Source: an uncultured Verrucomicrobiota bacterium
Lineage (GTDB): Bacteria; Verrucomicrobiota; Verrucomicrobiia; Verrucomicrobiales; DEV007
Reading direction: 5' to 3'
DNA length: 41,859 bases
Assembly: GCA_902589825.1 (NCBI GenBank)
Contig: CACIUL010000027.1
Coordinates: 1 to 41,859, forward strand
Shown: in pieces, positions 1-9,900 of the stretch
Numbering within the stretch: the first letter of the stretch is position 1
How the letters are laid out: each line of letters starts with the position of its first letter
Translations under genes and position numbers: made by a program
Notes under the pieces: generated by a model
What the model saw: only the letters and a program-made list of their open reading frames with translations
What the model was told of the DNA's origin: nothing
Database searches by the model: none

Positions 1-337
1 TCTGGCTTTGATTATTGGGATCAATCTCGAGGAATTCCGTGGTGTCATCCTGTCCCGGGTTTTGGCCAGGTTCCGGGCTGCTTTCCCAGCTTGGTGCGGA
101 CTTGCTGGTTACCTTTCGCTGGCGTTGCAGGTTGGTCATTGGGGCTGGCGTTACCGTTGCCGGGGAGCCGGAGCTGTGTTGGGAATCCTTATCTTCACCG
201 AGGGGCTTGCTGCAATACGGGCAGGCCAGCTTGCTGAGCCTCGCCTCGGCACGAATCCTGACTTCCCTCTTACAGCAGGGACAATCCACGACTGCCCATA
301 GGCTTTCCATGTTGCCGGGATTATCTTTGGGTTGCAT
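1..337 (-). CDS. Zinc-ribbon protein, partial (C-terminus beyond window)
   Basis: This is the first 112 codons of a minus-strand gene that runs off the left edge. The chosen start is the ATG at 337. The N-terminus carries a double-CxxC zinc ribbon, with cysteines at residues 19, 22, 39 and 42 (CPCC and CPYC). A hydrophilic Ser/Pro/Gln-rich stretch follows. The gene lies 53 bp downstream of another zinc-ribbon gene on the same strand, so the two are probably co-transcribed and may be paralogues. By analogy with its neighbour, the missing part may hold a membrane segment, but that is inference. No specific function can be assigned. The reading frame and the cysteine pattern are clear; the family is not. 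Confidence 0.65.
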   Translation of the reverse strand, partial: MQPKDNPGNMESLWAVVDCPCCKREVRIRAEARLSKLACPYCSKPLGEDKDSQHSSGSPATVTPAPMTNLQRQRKVTSKSAPSWESSPEPGQNPGQDDTTEFLEIDPNNQSQ

Positions 338-390
338 CGGAATCTTGCGGATTGGATTGCTTGTCTAGGGTCATGCCTTGGTCGTTTCCG

Positions 391-1680
391 CTATTCGATG
401 ACCCACCCACTGGTGATGACCTCATCAATAAAAACCTGGTTGGCAGCTTTTGGTTGTTCCGGGTAACGGAGCCGAAGCGTGAAGAATTCCTCCTGTCCGG
501 GCTGTAGTGAGGAGATGGGGCCCGTGCCCTTGATGACATACCCATACAGAACCGTTTTCTCTTCGATGTCGCTTAATTGAAGGCACTGGTATTTATCAGG
601 AGTGAAATCAAAGTTGAAGTAATCATCCGGTTTGACGCGCAGGCGGAAAAGTGTCGGAGACTGGGTCTTGTCTGCCTTGAACTGATCGAGAGTCATCTCG
701 GAGTAACCGACAAAAGCTTCCCAATCCACCATGAATCGTCCCTGCTCAATGGTCAGGATGCCGTAGGTGATGCTGAAGTCATCAAGGGTCACTCCGATTA
801 AATAAAAATTCTCAAGTGTTGAGCTGTTCGAGTAATCAGTCAGCGAGTGATGCTTGATTACTCCAGGATCACGCGTCTCATAATACTTGTCCATCAGGGG
901 CCCTACCCGCTGGATGGAGCGGGTGAATTTTTTCCGCTTTTCAAGGGAGTCGGCATTCAGGAAGCTTTTCAGTACCGTGCTGGCTTTTTCATACGTGCCG
1001 CGAATACCGAACTCGCTAATGGCTGCCTGGATCGGGCCGGTCGGTTGAGGATTTGCAATAGGTTGAGGTTTTTCCTCAACCGATTCCTGGACCTTGGGTA
1101 TGGCCGGCTGGGAAGGCGCCTGTTCTGCAACCGGCTCCTCTTGCAATTTGCGCTTGTTTTGCTTGAGGATTACTGAAGCGGCAATCATTAACAATACGGC
1201 AATTACCAGGAATGCTGCCCATACCTTGGCCGGGTATTTGTGTTGCCTCGGCATTTTCTTGAACCTCAACTTCCGGTCGGGCGAAGCGTCATCTGCACCG
1301 GAAGGTGCAGTATGCTGATGAACCGGTTCCATTTCCCAGTTAATGGGTTTGCGGGCATATTGTCGGCTGGTATCCGGAATGTTGTCGGTATTCCCGGGGT
1401 TACCAGTCCCGGCCGACGGGAGGGGGCGTTTGCCTGTTTTTTTATTCCTGCCGGAGTGGGTAATGATCATTTCAGGAAGTTCAAAGTTGAATGATTTCCT
1501 GGCAGCAGGAATGCCTAGTCTCTTCCCGTCACTTTCTCCGGTTGTCGTTTTGTCCCCTGACATCACGACCTTGCCGCACTTGGGGCACGAGGCATGGCTA
1601 TCGTCGCCTTCATTGGATGGGACCGTGAACTGCGTATGGCATTCCGGGCACGTCATCCTCTGATGATGGGGATCAGGCAT
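391..1680 (-). CDS. Zinc-ribbon, single-pass membrane protein of unknown function
   Basis: This 429-residue protein begins with a double-CxxC zinc ribbon (CPEC at 11-14, CPKC at 32-35). A long, basic, low-complexity linker follows to about residue 150, then one transmembrane helix at about 153-172. After a Glu/Pro/Gln-rich spacer comes a predicted globular domain from about 216 to the end. With basic residues before the helix, the ribbon is probably cytoplasmic and the C-terminal domain periplasmic. The start lies 35 bp after the stop of the penicillin-binding protein gene, so the two are likely co-transcribed. I recognise no catalytic motif in the C-terminal domain. A link to the cell envelope is suggested only by the context. 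Confidence 0.7.
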   Translation of the reverse strand: MPDPHHQRMTCPECHTQFTVPSNEGDDSHASCPKCGKVVMSGDKTTTGESDGKRLGIPAARKSFNFELPEMIITHSGRNKKTGKRPLPSAGTGNPGNTDNIPDTSRQYARKPINWEMEPVHQHTAPSGADDASPDRKLRFKKMPRQHKYPAKVWAAFLVIAVLLMIAASVILKQNKRKLQEEPVAEQAPSQPAIPKVQESVEEKPQPIANPQPTGPIQAAISEFGIRGTYEKASTVLKSFLNADSLEKRKKFTRSIQRVGPLMDKYYETRDPGVIKHHSLTDYSNSSTLENFYLIGVTLDDFSITYGILTIEQGRFMVDWEAFVGYSEMTLDQFKADKTQSPTLFRLRVKPDDYFNFDFTPDKYQCLQLSDIEEKTVLYGYVIKGTGPISSLQPGQEEFFTLRLRYPEQPKAANQVFIDEVITSGWVIE

Positions 1681-1715
1681 TTTGCTTATGTTTCAATTCC
1701 CTTGCGCTCCGGTAA

Positions 1716-4202
1716 TTAATCCGCTGCTGGAATCTCAATGGGTTCCGGGTAAGGGATGTGGATTTGAGTTTCCTGCCGGTCCAGTGTGAGCTGATTGACC
1801 GCAGTTGCCCTGCGTATCTCTCCTGCTTGCCCGGCAACCTGGGCCCGCAATACGGGTTGCTGTGAGGAATAAGGGTCACTGGCACCGACCACTGTCGGCG
1901 AGGCCATCATGATTGCATCAGAGGACCGTGTGCCCAGCATGGGGGGATCAGGCATCTTTGCGGATTGAAAATCAGTGATAAGGGGATGCTTGATGCGTTC
2001 GGTGTCATTGGCATGGAACTGGCAATAGCGGCGGAATGTATTGGTTTTGCGGATCAATTCCCCATAGGTGCTCCGCTCTATCTTGCGAGCTCCCTTTTCC
2101 TCTCCGGGAAGTTCCTCGTAGCATGAATCAGTGGCCAGGTGCCCGGACCTTCGGCAAATCTCGATAATCTTGCATTCCTCAGGCATCTTGATTTCCGATG
2201 ATGGAAAGGATTGAGATGAGGCATTCATCACATCAACCCAGACCGGCAGCGCAATCGCATTGCTGAATGCGCCACGGTAGACCGGTTTCGGGTAATCAAA
2301 CCCTGCCCACACCCCACATGTCACCTCACTATTGTATCCGACAAACCACAGGTCGGTAAAATTGTGGGTGGTTCCGGTTTTGCCTGCGGCATTTTTATCC
2401 CGCAGCCCGTACTTGGTATAGGATTGCTTTGCCGTGCCTCTTTTCAGCACGTCCTGCAGGCAACTGTTTACCTGGTAAGCGGTGACCGGGTCAATGGCAG
2501 TGGTCAGCTCTGCAACCGGTTCACTGAAGATTGTTGCCCCGTCGGCATTGACAATGGAGCTGATAATATGAAGGGAGTCAGGACGTTTACCCGCGTTTGG
2601 AAATATGGTGAATGCCATGCACAATTCCTTCAGGCTGACAGCACTGCTGCCCAAAAGGCTCTTGTCATAATCATCCAGTGGAGATTGAATACCGGCTTTT
2701 CTGGCGACATCGCCCACCTTTTGGCGACCGATGTTTTTTCCGATTCTGACCGTGGCTGCGTTTTTGGAATGCACCAGGGCTTCCCTTGCGGGAATGCTGC
2801 CCAGATAATTGACGGTTTCTGATTCACCACCCCATTCCCCGAGGATGCCGGTGATGCCGCCAATTGCCACGCTGCGGTTGTCTATCGGGGTGTCTTTGAC
2901 CATGGATCCAGGGAAATAGTCCTGGCTGTAGGCGGCCGCGTAAACCAGGGGCTTAAATGCTGTGCCTGCAGGTCGCCGTGACTGGAATGCCCTGTTCAAC
3001 TGGCTGTCTGCAAAATTACGCCCGCCAAGCAGTGCAATGATGGCACCGGTCCTGTTCTCAATCATCAGGACGGAACCCTGAAGGTAATCGGGACTCCCTC
3101 TGGATTGCCCGGCAGAGCGGGTGCTTTTATCAAGTGGATCCAGCAGTTGCTTGTTTTCCCTGTATTGTGAGTATTTGGGTTGCTGGAATTCCGGATGCTT
3201 TTCCACTTCGCTCAGGTTTCTAAGCAGGCTTTGCCTGGCTGCCTGCTGGGCATTATTATCAATCGTCGTGTAGATCTTGAACCCGCCTCCCCCAGCACTT
3301 TCAAAGCCGATTTGGTCGATGACCTGGAGACGAATCATTTCCTGGACATAGGAGTTGTGTTGCCCCGTTGAATCGGCCAGAGCCAGTGGCTCCTTGCGGT
3401 ATGTGCTGAGTTGCACATCGCTGATCATGCCTTCCAGGTGCATGCGCTGAAGCACATGGTCGCGAGCCTTGCGCGCTCCTGCCGGGTTGTTGCGTGGAGA
3501 GAGGCGGGAGGGGCTCTTGATCAGTCCGCAGAGCGTGGCGGATTCAATGAGGTCGAGTTGGCTGGCTGGTTTGCCAAAATAGCCACGGGCGGCTGACTCA
3601 ATGCCGAAATATCCCCCCCCAAAGAAAATCCTGTTCAGGTAATGCTCGAGTATTTCCGGCTTGGTAAAGTTCCTCTCCAGTCTTTGCGCAAGGAAAGCCT
3701 CAATGAGCTTGTTTTCAAGGTTCCGGTTTTTCCGCAGCTCGGGATAACATTGCTTGGCAAGTTGCTGGGTAATGGTACTGGCTCCCTGGGTAACGCGTTT
3801 TGCCTTGAAATTAAGAAGTGCCGCCCGGAGTATTCCAATGTAGTCGATCCCCTGGTGCTGGAAGAATCGTGAGTCCTCCACCGCCGTTAATGCCTGAATA
3901 AAATGATACGGGATTTCCTCCAGTTTGACCGGTCGCCTGTCCTCAATCTTTATCTGACCTATCTCCACCCCGTGGCGGTCATGAATACGGCTGGGAATTT
4001 CAAGTTTTGCAATCGCACCAAGGTCAAAGGTCTCGCTGCGATCACTGCGGGGCTTGAGGAAAAGGTAGAGGGTGATCAGTGAGGCCAGTCCAATAAGGCA
4101 ACTTGCCGCAAAGAAGAATTTAATGCACCCTTTCAACACGATAAAATGGATAGAGCGATTAACTGGGCGGATGCCGTCTGAGGAGCCTCTTTTGAACAGC
4201 AT
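1716..4202 (-). CDS. mrcA: Class A penicillin-binding protein (PBP1A-like) with Thr at the catalytic Ser position
   Basis: This is a bifunctional peptidoglycan synthase of 828 residues. It has a cytoplasmic N-terminus and a membrane anchor at about 28-49. The GT51 glycosyltransferase domain shows EDSRFFQHQG (catalytic Glu109), GASTITQQLAKQ (140-151) and a later NRIFFGGGYFG block. The transpeptidase domain has the SxN motif as SKN (Ser479) and the KTGT motif (Lys608). The first motif, normally SxxK, reads TAFK: residue 414 is Thr, codon ACA at 2961-2963. Everything around it (RRPAG..FKPLVYAAA) is typical. The transpeptidase may therefore use Thr, be impaired, or reflect a lineage trait. Polymerase activity should be intact. 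The gene heads a minus-strand group with two zinc-ribbon genes and is divergent from the methyltransferase at 4256. Confidence 0.93.
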   Translation of the reverse strand: MLFKRGSSDGIRPVNRSIHFIVLKGCIKFFFAASCLIGLASLITLYLFLKPRSDRSETFDLGAIAKLEIPSRIHDRHGVEIGQIKIEDRRPVKLEEIPYHFIQALTAVEDSRFFQHQGIDYIGILRAALLNFKAKRVTQGASTITQQLAKQCYPELRKNRNLENKLIEAFLAQRLERNFTKPEILEHYLNRIFFGGGYFGIESAARGYFGKPASQLDLIESATLCGLIKSPSRLSPRNNPAGARKARDHVLQRMHLEGMISDVQLSTYRKEPLALADSTGQHNSYVQEMIRLQVIDQIGFESAGGGGFKIYTTIDNNAQQAARQSLLRNLSEVEKHPEFQQPKYSQYRENKQLLDPLDKSTRSAGQSRGSPDYLQGSVLMIENRTGAIIALLGGRNFADSQLNRAFQSRRPAGTAFKPLVYAAAYSQDYFPGSMVKDTPIDNRSVAIGGITGILGEWGGESETVNYLGSIPAREALVHSKNAATVRIGKNIGRQKVGDVARKAGIQSPLDDYDKSLLGSSAVSLKELCMAFTIFPNAGKRPDSLHIISSIVNADGATIFSEPVAELTTAIDPVTAYQVNSCLQDVLKRGTAKQSYTKYGLRDKNAAGKTGTTHNFTDLWFVGYNSEVTCGVWAGFDYPKPVYRGAFSNAIALPVWVDVMNASSQSFPSSEIKMPEECKIIEICRRSGHLATDSCYEELPGEEKGARKIERSTYGELIRKTNTFRRYCQFHANDTERIKHPLITDFQSAKMPDPPMLGTRSSDAIMMASPTVVGASDPYSSQQPVLRAQVAGQAGEIRRATAVNQLTLDRQETQIHIPYPEPIEIPAAD

Positions 4203-4215
4203 GACAGGGATGGTT

Positions 4216-4229
4216 TCCGGTTCGCCGGA
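4216..4229. repeat. Small inverted repeat in divergent intergenic region
   Basis: TCCGG-ttcg-CCGGA is a perfect 5-bp stem in the 53-bp gap between the divergent PBP and MidA-like genes. It could be an operator or chance. A TATAAG at 4242-4247 only 8 bp before the plus-strand ATG would imply a very short leader if it is a -10 box. Confidence 0.25.
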
Positions 4230-4255
4230 GCGGATGGATAGTATAAGCTAAGCTC

Positions 4256-5407
4256 ATGACAGAGCAAGCGCACGATGAGGACATGGACGGCGTGAACCCG
4301 CGCCTTGTGGAACTTATTGGTTCGCACATCCAGCAAGCCGGGGGATCTATCCCCTTTGCTCACTACATGGAGCTTGTTCTCTACCACCCGGAATTCGGTT
4401 ATTATACCCATTCACGCAAGAGAATCGGCAAAGAAGGTGATTTTATCACCTCAGTGAGCATTGGGCCCTGCTTTGGAAAGTTATTGGCCCGTCACCTGGC
4501 ATCGCCACTGTGCAGGATTGCGGGCAGTTGCGAAGACCTGGTGCTCGTTGAACCTGGTGCTGAGGAAGGGCACCTGGCCATTGACGTGATGCGCGAGCTG
4601 GAACAGGTGCTTCCGGATTCTGTTTACAACCGATTGAGTTATGTCGCTATTGAGCCTTTTGCCCGCAAGAAGACTCGCTTGCTGGATACTTTTAAGACTG
4701 AGGATGCAGGCCGTTTCCGGGTGGTTTCCGGTTGGCATGAACTCAAGGGATCAAGTGGTGTGCTCATGGCAAATGAGTTCCTTGATGCAATGCCGATTGA
4801 GCGTCTGCGATTGAGAGGGGGTGAATGGTTCCGGATATGCGTGGCTGGCGGCAACCATCAGTTACCCCGATTTCATGAAGTCGAAGTTCCCATTCGGGAT
4901 CCTGAGCTGGCCGGCCTTGCCCGTGCATTGCCTGATGGCCTTGAAGATGGATTTACCATTGAGTTGAACACGGGGCTTGAAGAATGGTTTAATGACCTGG
5001 TAGATCATTTCAGCATGCTGCATTGCTGCCTGATAGATTACGGGTTGTGTGAGGGGGAGGTTTTTTCTCCATCCCGAAAGGCCGGGACGCTCAGAGGTTA
5101 CTCCAGGCACCGCGTCGAGGAATGCCCCTTTGCTGCACCGGGAATTACCGACCTGACTGCCCATGTGGATTTTGACCGGGTCAGGGAAAGTGCCGAAACT
5201 GCCGGCTTTGAGATTCTTGACTTAACCGACCAGCACCGGTTCCTCGTTAATGCCGCCAGGTCCTGGTTGCTGGAGATAGAAAGGTCCGGCTCTGTTGATG
5301 AAGGGGAGAGGCAGTTACTCAACCAGTTCCAGACCCTGTCCCACCCGACAATGATGGGCGGCGTCTTCAAGGTGCTGGAGATGAGCCGGGGAGTTCCCGG
5401 CCCCTAG
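4256..5407 (+). CDS. MidA/NDUFAF7-family SAM-dependent methyltransferase
   Basis: This 383-residue protein matches the MidA-like family (Methyltransf_28, formerly DUF185). The mitochondrial member NDUFAF7 methylates an arginine of complex I; the bacterial substrates are mostly undefined. The evidence is the characteristic N-terminal block FAHYMELVLYHPEFGYY (about 35-49), then GKEGDFITS with the family's GDF-TS signature. A VEPGAEEGHLAIDVM segment sits where SAM binds, and ANEFLDAMPIERL (about 171-183) is the conserved NE-DA-P motif. The length is normal. No clear Shine-Dalgarno is visible before the ATG, and the start was chosen because it precedes the conserved block. The gene is divergent from the PBP gene and convergent with the propeller gene, with 7 bp between the stops. 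Confidence 0.87.
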   Translation: MTEQAHDEDMDGVNPRLVELIGSHIQQAGGSIPFAHYMELVLYHPEFGYYTHSRKRIGKEGDFITSVSIGPCFGKLLARHLASPLCRIAGSCEDLVLVEPGAEEGHLAIDVMRELEQVLPDSVYNRLSYVAIEPFARKKTRLLDTFKTEDAGRFRVVSGWHELKGSSGVLMANEFLDAMPIERLRLRGGEWFRICVAGGNHQLPRFHEVEVPIRDPELAGLARALPDGLEDGFTIELNTGLEEWFNDLVDHFSMLHCCLIDYGLCEGEVFSPSRKAGTLRGYSRHRVEECPFAAPGITDLTAHVDFDRVRESAETAGFEILDLTDQHRFLVNAARSWLLEIERSGSVDEGERQLLNQFQTLSHPTMMGGVFKVLEMSRGVPGP

Positions 5408-5414
5408 TTGCCGA

Positions 5415-6713
5415 TTATTTTTGCTCGATCCGGTAAACGTGGGACTTGCTGCGCGCGTAAATTGCTTTTCCTGCCACGGCAGGGGATGCCATGAACCCGT
5501 CACTGAGCTTGTTGGATGCCAGCAGCTGGAATGTTTTCCCGGGCTTGACCACGTAGCAGTCGCCCATTTGACTGAAGAAGTAGATGCGGCCGTCCGCCAT
5601 GATTGGCGAGGCAGAAAAATGGCCGCGCAGCCTGTCACTCCACACTTGCTTTCCGGAAGCGATGTCAAGGCAGGTAAGGATTCCCTCATCCGTTGTCATG
5701 TATAGCTCCTTGCCGGCAACAATCGGGGATGATCGCTTTGGCACACGTTTGAAGATGTCCCAGGCAATATGGCTCTTGGTAATATCCCCCCGCGCCTCAG
5801 GATCCAGCTTCAGCGAGACGAGGTGAGGCTTGCCGTAACCGGTATTAATGAGTGCGTGGCCATCAGAAATGACAGTGCGCGAGGCATTTGAGTAGCCTTT
5901 GTAGGTGATATACCAGAGTTCCTTGCCATCCTCAGGGGTATAAGCAAAGCATGCCTTGGCTCCCGGGCTGATCATGATTGTCCGGTTTCCAACCTTGGTG
6001 AAAGTGGGTGTTGTGTATGCTTTACGTAGATCACCTCCGGCACGGATTTTACCCCCGGGCTCGATATCATCCCATTTGGTGGAGCGATCGGTCTTCCAGA
6101 CGGTCTTGCCGGTGGCCTTGTTAAGGGCGGCCAGATATTGAAAATCAACACCGTCCATGGTCAGGATAAGAAGGTTCTTGTAGATGACAGGCGATGACCC
6201 CGGGCCACGGAAATGACGGCAGGGGAGGTCGGTGCGCTTCCATATGACCTTGCCGTTGGATGTATCAATGGCTGCCGTACCATAGCTGCCGAAATGAATA
6301 TAAACGCGTCCTTTTTCTATCACGGGAGAGGGTGAACCGTAGCCGTTAACGGAATTGCCCAAAGGCTCGACGATGGAGTTACTGAAGAGGGGTATCCGGT
6401 GCAGGATTTCTCCTGACTTGGCATCCAGGCAAACGGCACTCATTTCCTTGCCGTCTTCGGTGGCATTGGTAATCCATACTTTTTCCTCAGCAATGACCGG
6501 CGATGACCAGGCACGGCCCTCAACAGCGGTTTTCCAGACGATGTTTTCGGTTTCCGACCATTTTAAGGGCAGGCCCCGGCTTCCTGTCACAATGCCATTC
6601 CCGTTATTACCTCGGAATTCCGGCCATGTGTTATTTTCCGGTTCCTGGGCGGTGCCTTGGCCGGTAAAGGCAATGAGGATCAGAGCCGGGAGATGTTTTT
6701 TAAAGGCAGACAT
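5415..6713 (-). CDS. Secreted PQQ-like beta-propeller protein
   Basis: This 432-residue protein starts at the ATG at 6713, where a signal peptide (KKHLPALILIAFTG, cut near TAQ) begins and an AAGGAA sits about 10 bp upstream; an earlier in-frame start would add an implausible leader. The mature part begins WPEFRGNNGNG, the entry motif of PVC-group PQQ-like repeat proteins. It continues with repeated VYIHFGSYGTAAIDTSNGKV-type blades (xGKxxW and SSPV motifs). The fold resembles BamB and quinoprotein dehydrogenases. I cannot show that PQQ-binding residues are kept, so an enzymatic role is not established. It probably acts in the periplasm, and the neighbours give no pathway. Confidence 0.8.
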   Translation of the reverse strand: MSAFKKHLPALILIAFTGQGTAQEPENNTWPEFRGNNGNGIVTGSRGLPLKWSETENIVWKTAVEGRAWSSPVIAEEKVWITNATEDGKEMSAVCLDAKSGEILHRIPLFSNSIVEPLGNSVNGYGSPSPVIEKGRVYIHFGSYGTAAIDTSNGKVIWKRTDLPCRHFRGPGSSPVIYKNLLILTMDGVDFQYLAALNKATGKTVWKTDRSTKWDDIEPGGKIRAGGDLRKAYTTPTFTKVGNRTIMISPGAKACFAYTPEDGKELWYITYKGYSNASRTVISDGHALINTGYGKPHLVSLKLDPEARGDITKSHIAWDIFKRVPKRSSPIVAGKELYMTTDEGILTCLDIASGKQVWSDRLRGHFSASPIMADGRIYFFSQMGDCYVVKPGKTFQLLASNKLSDGFMASPAVAGKAIYARSKSHVYRIEQK

Positions 6714-6830
6714 AGAGTAAATTTTCCTTAAGAATCCCGTGATCAACTCTCCGGGGCAAGCTTTTCCGAATGAGAATATCAGGTGTGGATGGTGGTGATG
6801 GGACCCTGGGAGCATGGAGGAGGATGGCAG

Positions 6831-6852
6831 GAGGCCTTTTTTTTATAAAAAA
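6831..6852. repeat. AT-rich palindrome upstream of the PAS gene
   Basis: A run of eight T followed by ATAAAAAAG, flanked by GGCC, forms an A/T-rich inverted repeat in the 275-bp gap between the divergent propeller (start 6713) and PAS-protein (start 6989) genes. No gene reads towards it on either strand, so a terminator role is unlikely. A flexible or UP-like element is possible. Confidence 0.3.
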
Positions 6853-6898
6853 GCACCCATGAAGCCAAAAATTCCCGATTGAATATGAACAGTCAATC

Positions 6899-6927
6899 TT
6901 GCTTAACCACTAATTTTTTACTATTCT
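6899..6927 (+). promoter_or_regulatory. Candidate sigma-70-type promoter for the signalling operon
   Basis: TTGCTT (6899-6904) and TATTCT (6922-6927) are separated by 17 bp, about 60 bp before the GTG start at 6989. The same -10 hexamer occurs in the candidate rpmH promoter. A 9-bp direct repeat, CACTAATTT, occurs at 6908-6916 (inside the spacer) and 6949-6957, 41 bp apart. That placement would suit a regulator site. Confidence 0.4.
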
Positions 6928-6988
6928 GGCCCACATTGGGGAATTTATCACTAATTTGAAAACGACAATCAACTTACTTTCCTAGGCG

Positions 6989-9900
6989 GTGGTGGCGGTT
7001 AAGGAAAACAGCAGTAATCAGTGTGCGCTGGTCATTGACGGTGATGCCGAAAATCGCCGGATGATCTCTGAGGTGCTTTCACTGAAGGGATATGAGGTCA
7101 GTTCATGCGACTCGATTTCGCAGGCGAAGAAATTTTTCAGTTCTCAGGGGCTGGTCCTGGCAGGTTCCGCTGATGACAATGGGGGAATCCAGAACTTTGT
7201 GGATTATGTGCGCAACGAGGCCGGGGGGGAGCAAACCTATATCATTGCCGTGGACAGTGGTCGAAATGGCTCAAAGCTCCCTGACAATGGCGTGAATGAT
7301 GTCCTGGAGGCACCACTGGAAAGTGGTCCGCTTGAACTGAAGGTCGATGCGGCAAAAGCGTGGCTGGCGAACCTTTCCCCGGAACTTGCCAAGCCAAGGC
7401 AGCGCGTCTCTGCTGGAGCGAAGGGGACAAATGGCGATTCGGGCAGGGCGCCGGGGATTCTTTTTGATCCGCAGACAGCGGATTTGGCGGCAGAGCTGAT
7501 AAGCAAAACGGACTTCAAGTCAATTAAAGCTGAAAAACCCAAACCCGCACGGAAGCCAAGGCGGCAAAAGAATTCAGGGGAGGCATCCACGCAGGTCCGC
7601 AGGGGTAATGCCGGGCCACCCAATGAAGCGGATTTATCAACGCGTCATAATCTGCAACTGATGGTTGAGGCATGCCCGCTGGCCATGGCGATGTTTGATA
7701 CCAACATGCAATACCTGATTGCCAACTTGCCATGGCGCAAGGCATTCGGGATTGCGGATGCAGGCTTTATTGGGAAAAGCCACTTTGATTTGTTCTCTGA
7801 GGTTTCCGATCGCTGGAGCCGGCTCTGTGAGAAATGTCTGGGGGAGATGGACGAGCAGCTCGGTGAGGAACTTGTTGAGTGGGCTGATGGGGCAATGGAC
7901 TGGGTGCGGTGGACGATGACGCCATGGATGTTTGAAGGAGGGGAGGCCGGCGGAGTTGTTGTTTGCGCGCAATCCATCACGGGCGAAAAGCGCTTGCGGA
8001 GGGAACAGCAGTTCCATGGGGACATTGCCGAGGCAGTGATGGACAGTGCTACGACCCCGGTTCTTGTATTGGATGTAAACGGCCAGATTTTGCGCAGTAA
8101 CCGGGTGGCTAAGCGGCTGGGCAATTGGGACCCTGTTGTGGATGAGGGAAAATACTACTGGGAAGCCTTCCTGGATCCTGCCGAGCACCGTGAGGCCAAG
8201 GGGCAGTTCATGGCATTATCCCGGAGCCTGCTTGAAGATGGGGTTTTTCGCTTCCCGGAAATCTCGACGGATGAGGTGGTGGGGCGTGATGGCAAGGTGA
8301 AGAGGATCTTGTGGTCCAATTCCCCCAGAAGGGGTGAGAATGGTGACATTACAGGGATTATCCGGGTCGGATTTGATTCAGGGCTTTTCTCGGATCCTGA
8401 CCGGGATGAGCAATTGAAGGCCGGGGTGCTTGACCGCCTTTCCGTTCCAGCCTGGCGATGCAATGCACAGGGCAATATTGACCTTGTCAATGCGGCGTGG
8501 CTTGAGCTGCGGGGAAAAAGGATGAAAGAGGAACTTGAGGGAGGATGGACTGAGGGAATTTCACGGGATCAGGCTGACAGGCTTTCCGAACATTTACGCG
8601 CAGCCGCCATGCGTGGTCAGCATTTCAGCATGGACGTCAACATGCCTGATGCCAATGGGGATAATGTTTGCATGCGGTTTTCTGCTAACCCCGACAAGGA
8701 GAATCTGGAGGGGTGTGTGTATGGGGTTGCCGTGAGCGTGGATGCTGAGTATGACCGGGACACCGCCCAGGGAGAGCTGAAACGCGTGCAGGAGAGCGTG
8801 GATGAGATTGCGGGCAAAGCTGCCAGCTTTGAGGCTGACCTTGCTGTCGCCAATGTGGAACTGAAGCGCTTCAAGGCCGATGGTGACCGTACCGGCGAAC
8901 AACTGGAGAGGTTCCGGTTGATTCCTGATTCTGCACCTTTTGGGATTGTATTGCTGGCTCGTGACGGTGAGACCACTTATTGCAACCCTGCTCACCGGGA
9001 AGTGGTTGGCTCGAATATCGAAAGCCATGATTCCATTGAGGATTGGATTGCTGCCTATTGCAGCGAGAAGGGGGACCAAGCTGCAAAGCAACTGGTGGAG
9101 GACTGGCGTTCCCGTGTCTGGCGGCAGGGGGGGACCGGGATTTTTCCCATGAAAACCGATGAGGGAATCATACGAGAACTCGAGTTCAGGCCAAAGCTCA
9201 TGGATGACGGGGGGCTTTTGCTGAGCATTTTTGACGTTACGGATGCACGTAGGGGTGAGGAGGCGTTACGGGCCAGTGAGGCAAAGTTCCGGGCCTTGTT
9301 TCACGACTCCGGCGTCGGCATGGCCCTGGCTGATAAATCAGGCGGGATTCTTGACGTGAACTCCTCGCTGCAGTCCATGCTCGGTTACTCAAAGGCCCAG
9401 ATACGCGGCAAGACAATTGATGAATTTATCTATGGCTTCGACGATGACAACCTTGGCCGGTTCATGGAACAGTTGACGGGCAGTGACCATGGCTTTGTGG
9501 ACAGGGCCATTGAACTTGCAACCAGTGATGGTGAGCGGGTTGAGGTTCATCTCCAGGCTTCACAGGTAACGGACAAGTCAGGAGTATTGTTGTTTACCAC
9601 CTACTTCATTCACGATGTGTCCGGGCAATTGCTCACGCAGCGCAATCTTGAGGATTCACGTGCAGAGAACCGTGCACTTATGGACGCCAGCCCGGACATG
9701 ATTCTTGTCCTTGAGGCATCCGGACGAATCGTTGATGCCTTTTCACCGGATGGTTTCTCCCTGCAGGTCGATTGCAAGTCATGCCTCGGCCATGGGATTG
9801 AGGAGGTGGTGCCCGCCATTGGAATGACTTCTTCCCAACTCATCGGGCAACTGGCGGAACAAGATGTTTTCACCTGCCATTTCAGGGCCGATGGCAAACA

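Noticed and set aside
321..545. Overlapping small frame antisense to the zinc-ribbon gene region
   Set aside because: It has no recognisable protein features and lies across two better-supported zinc-ribbon frames.
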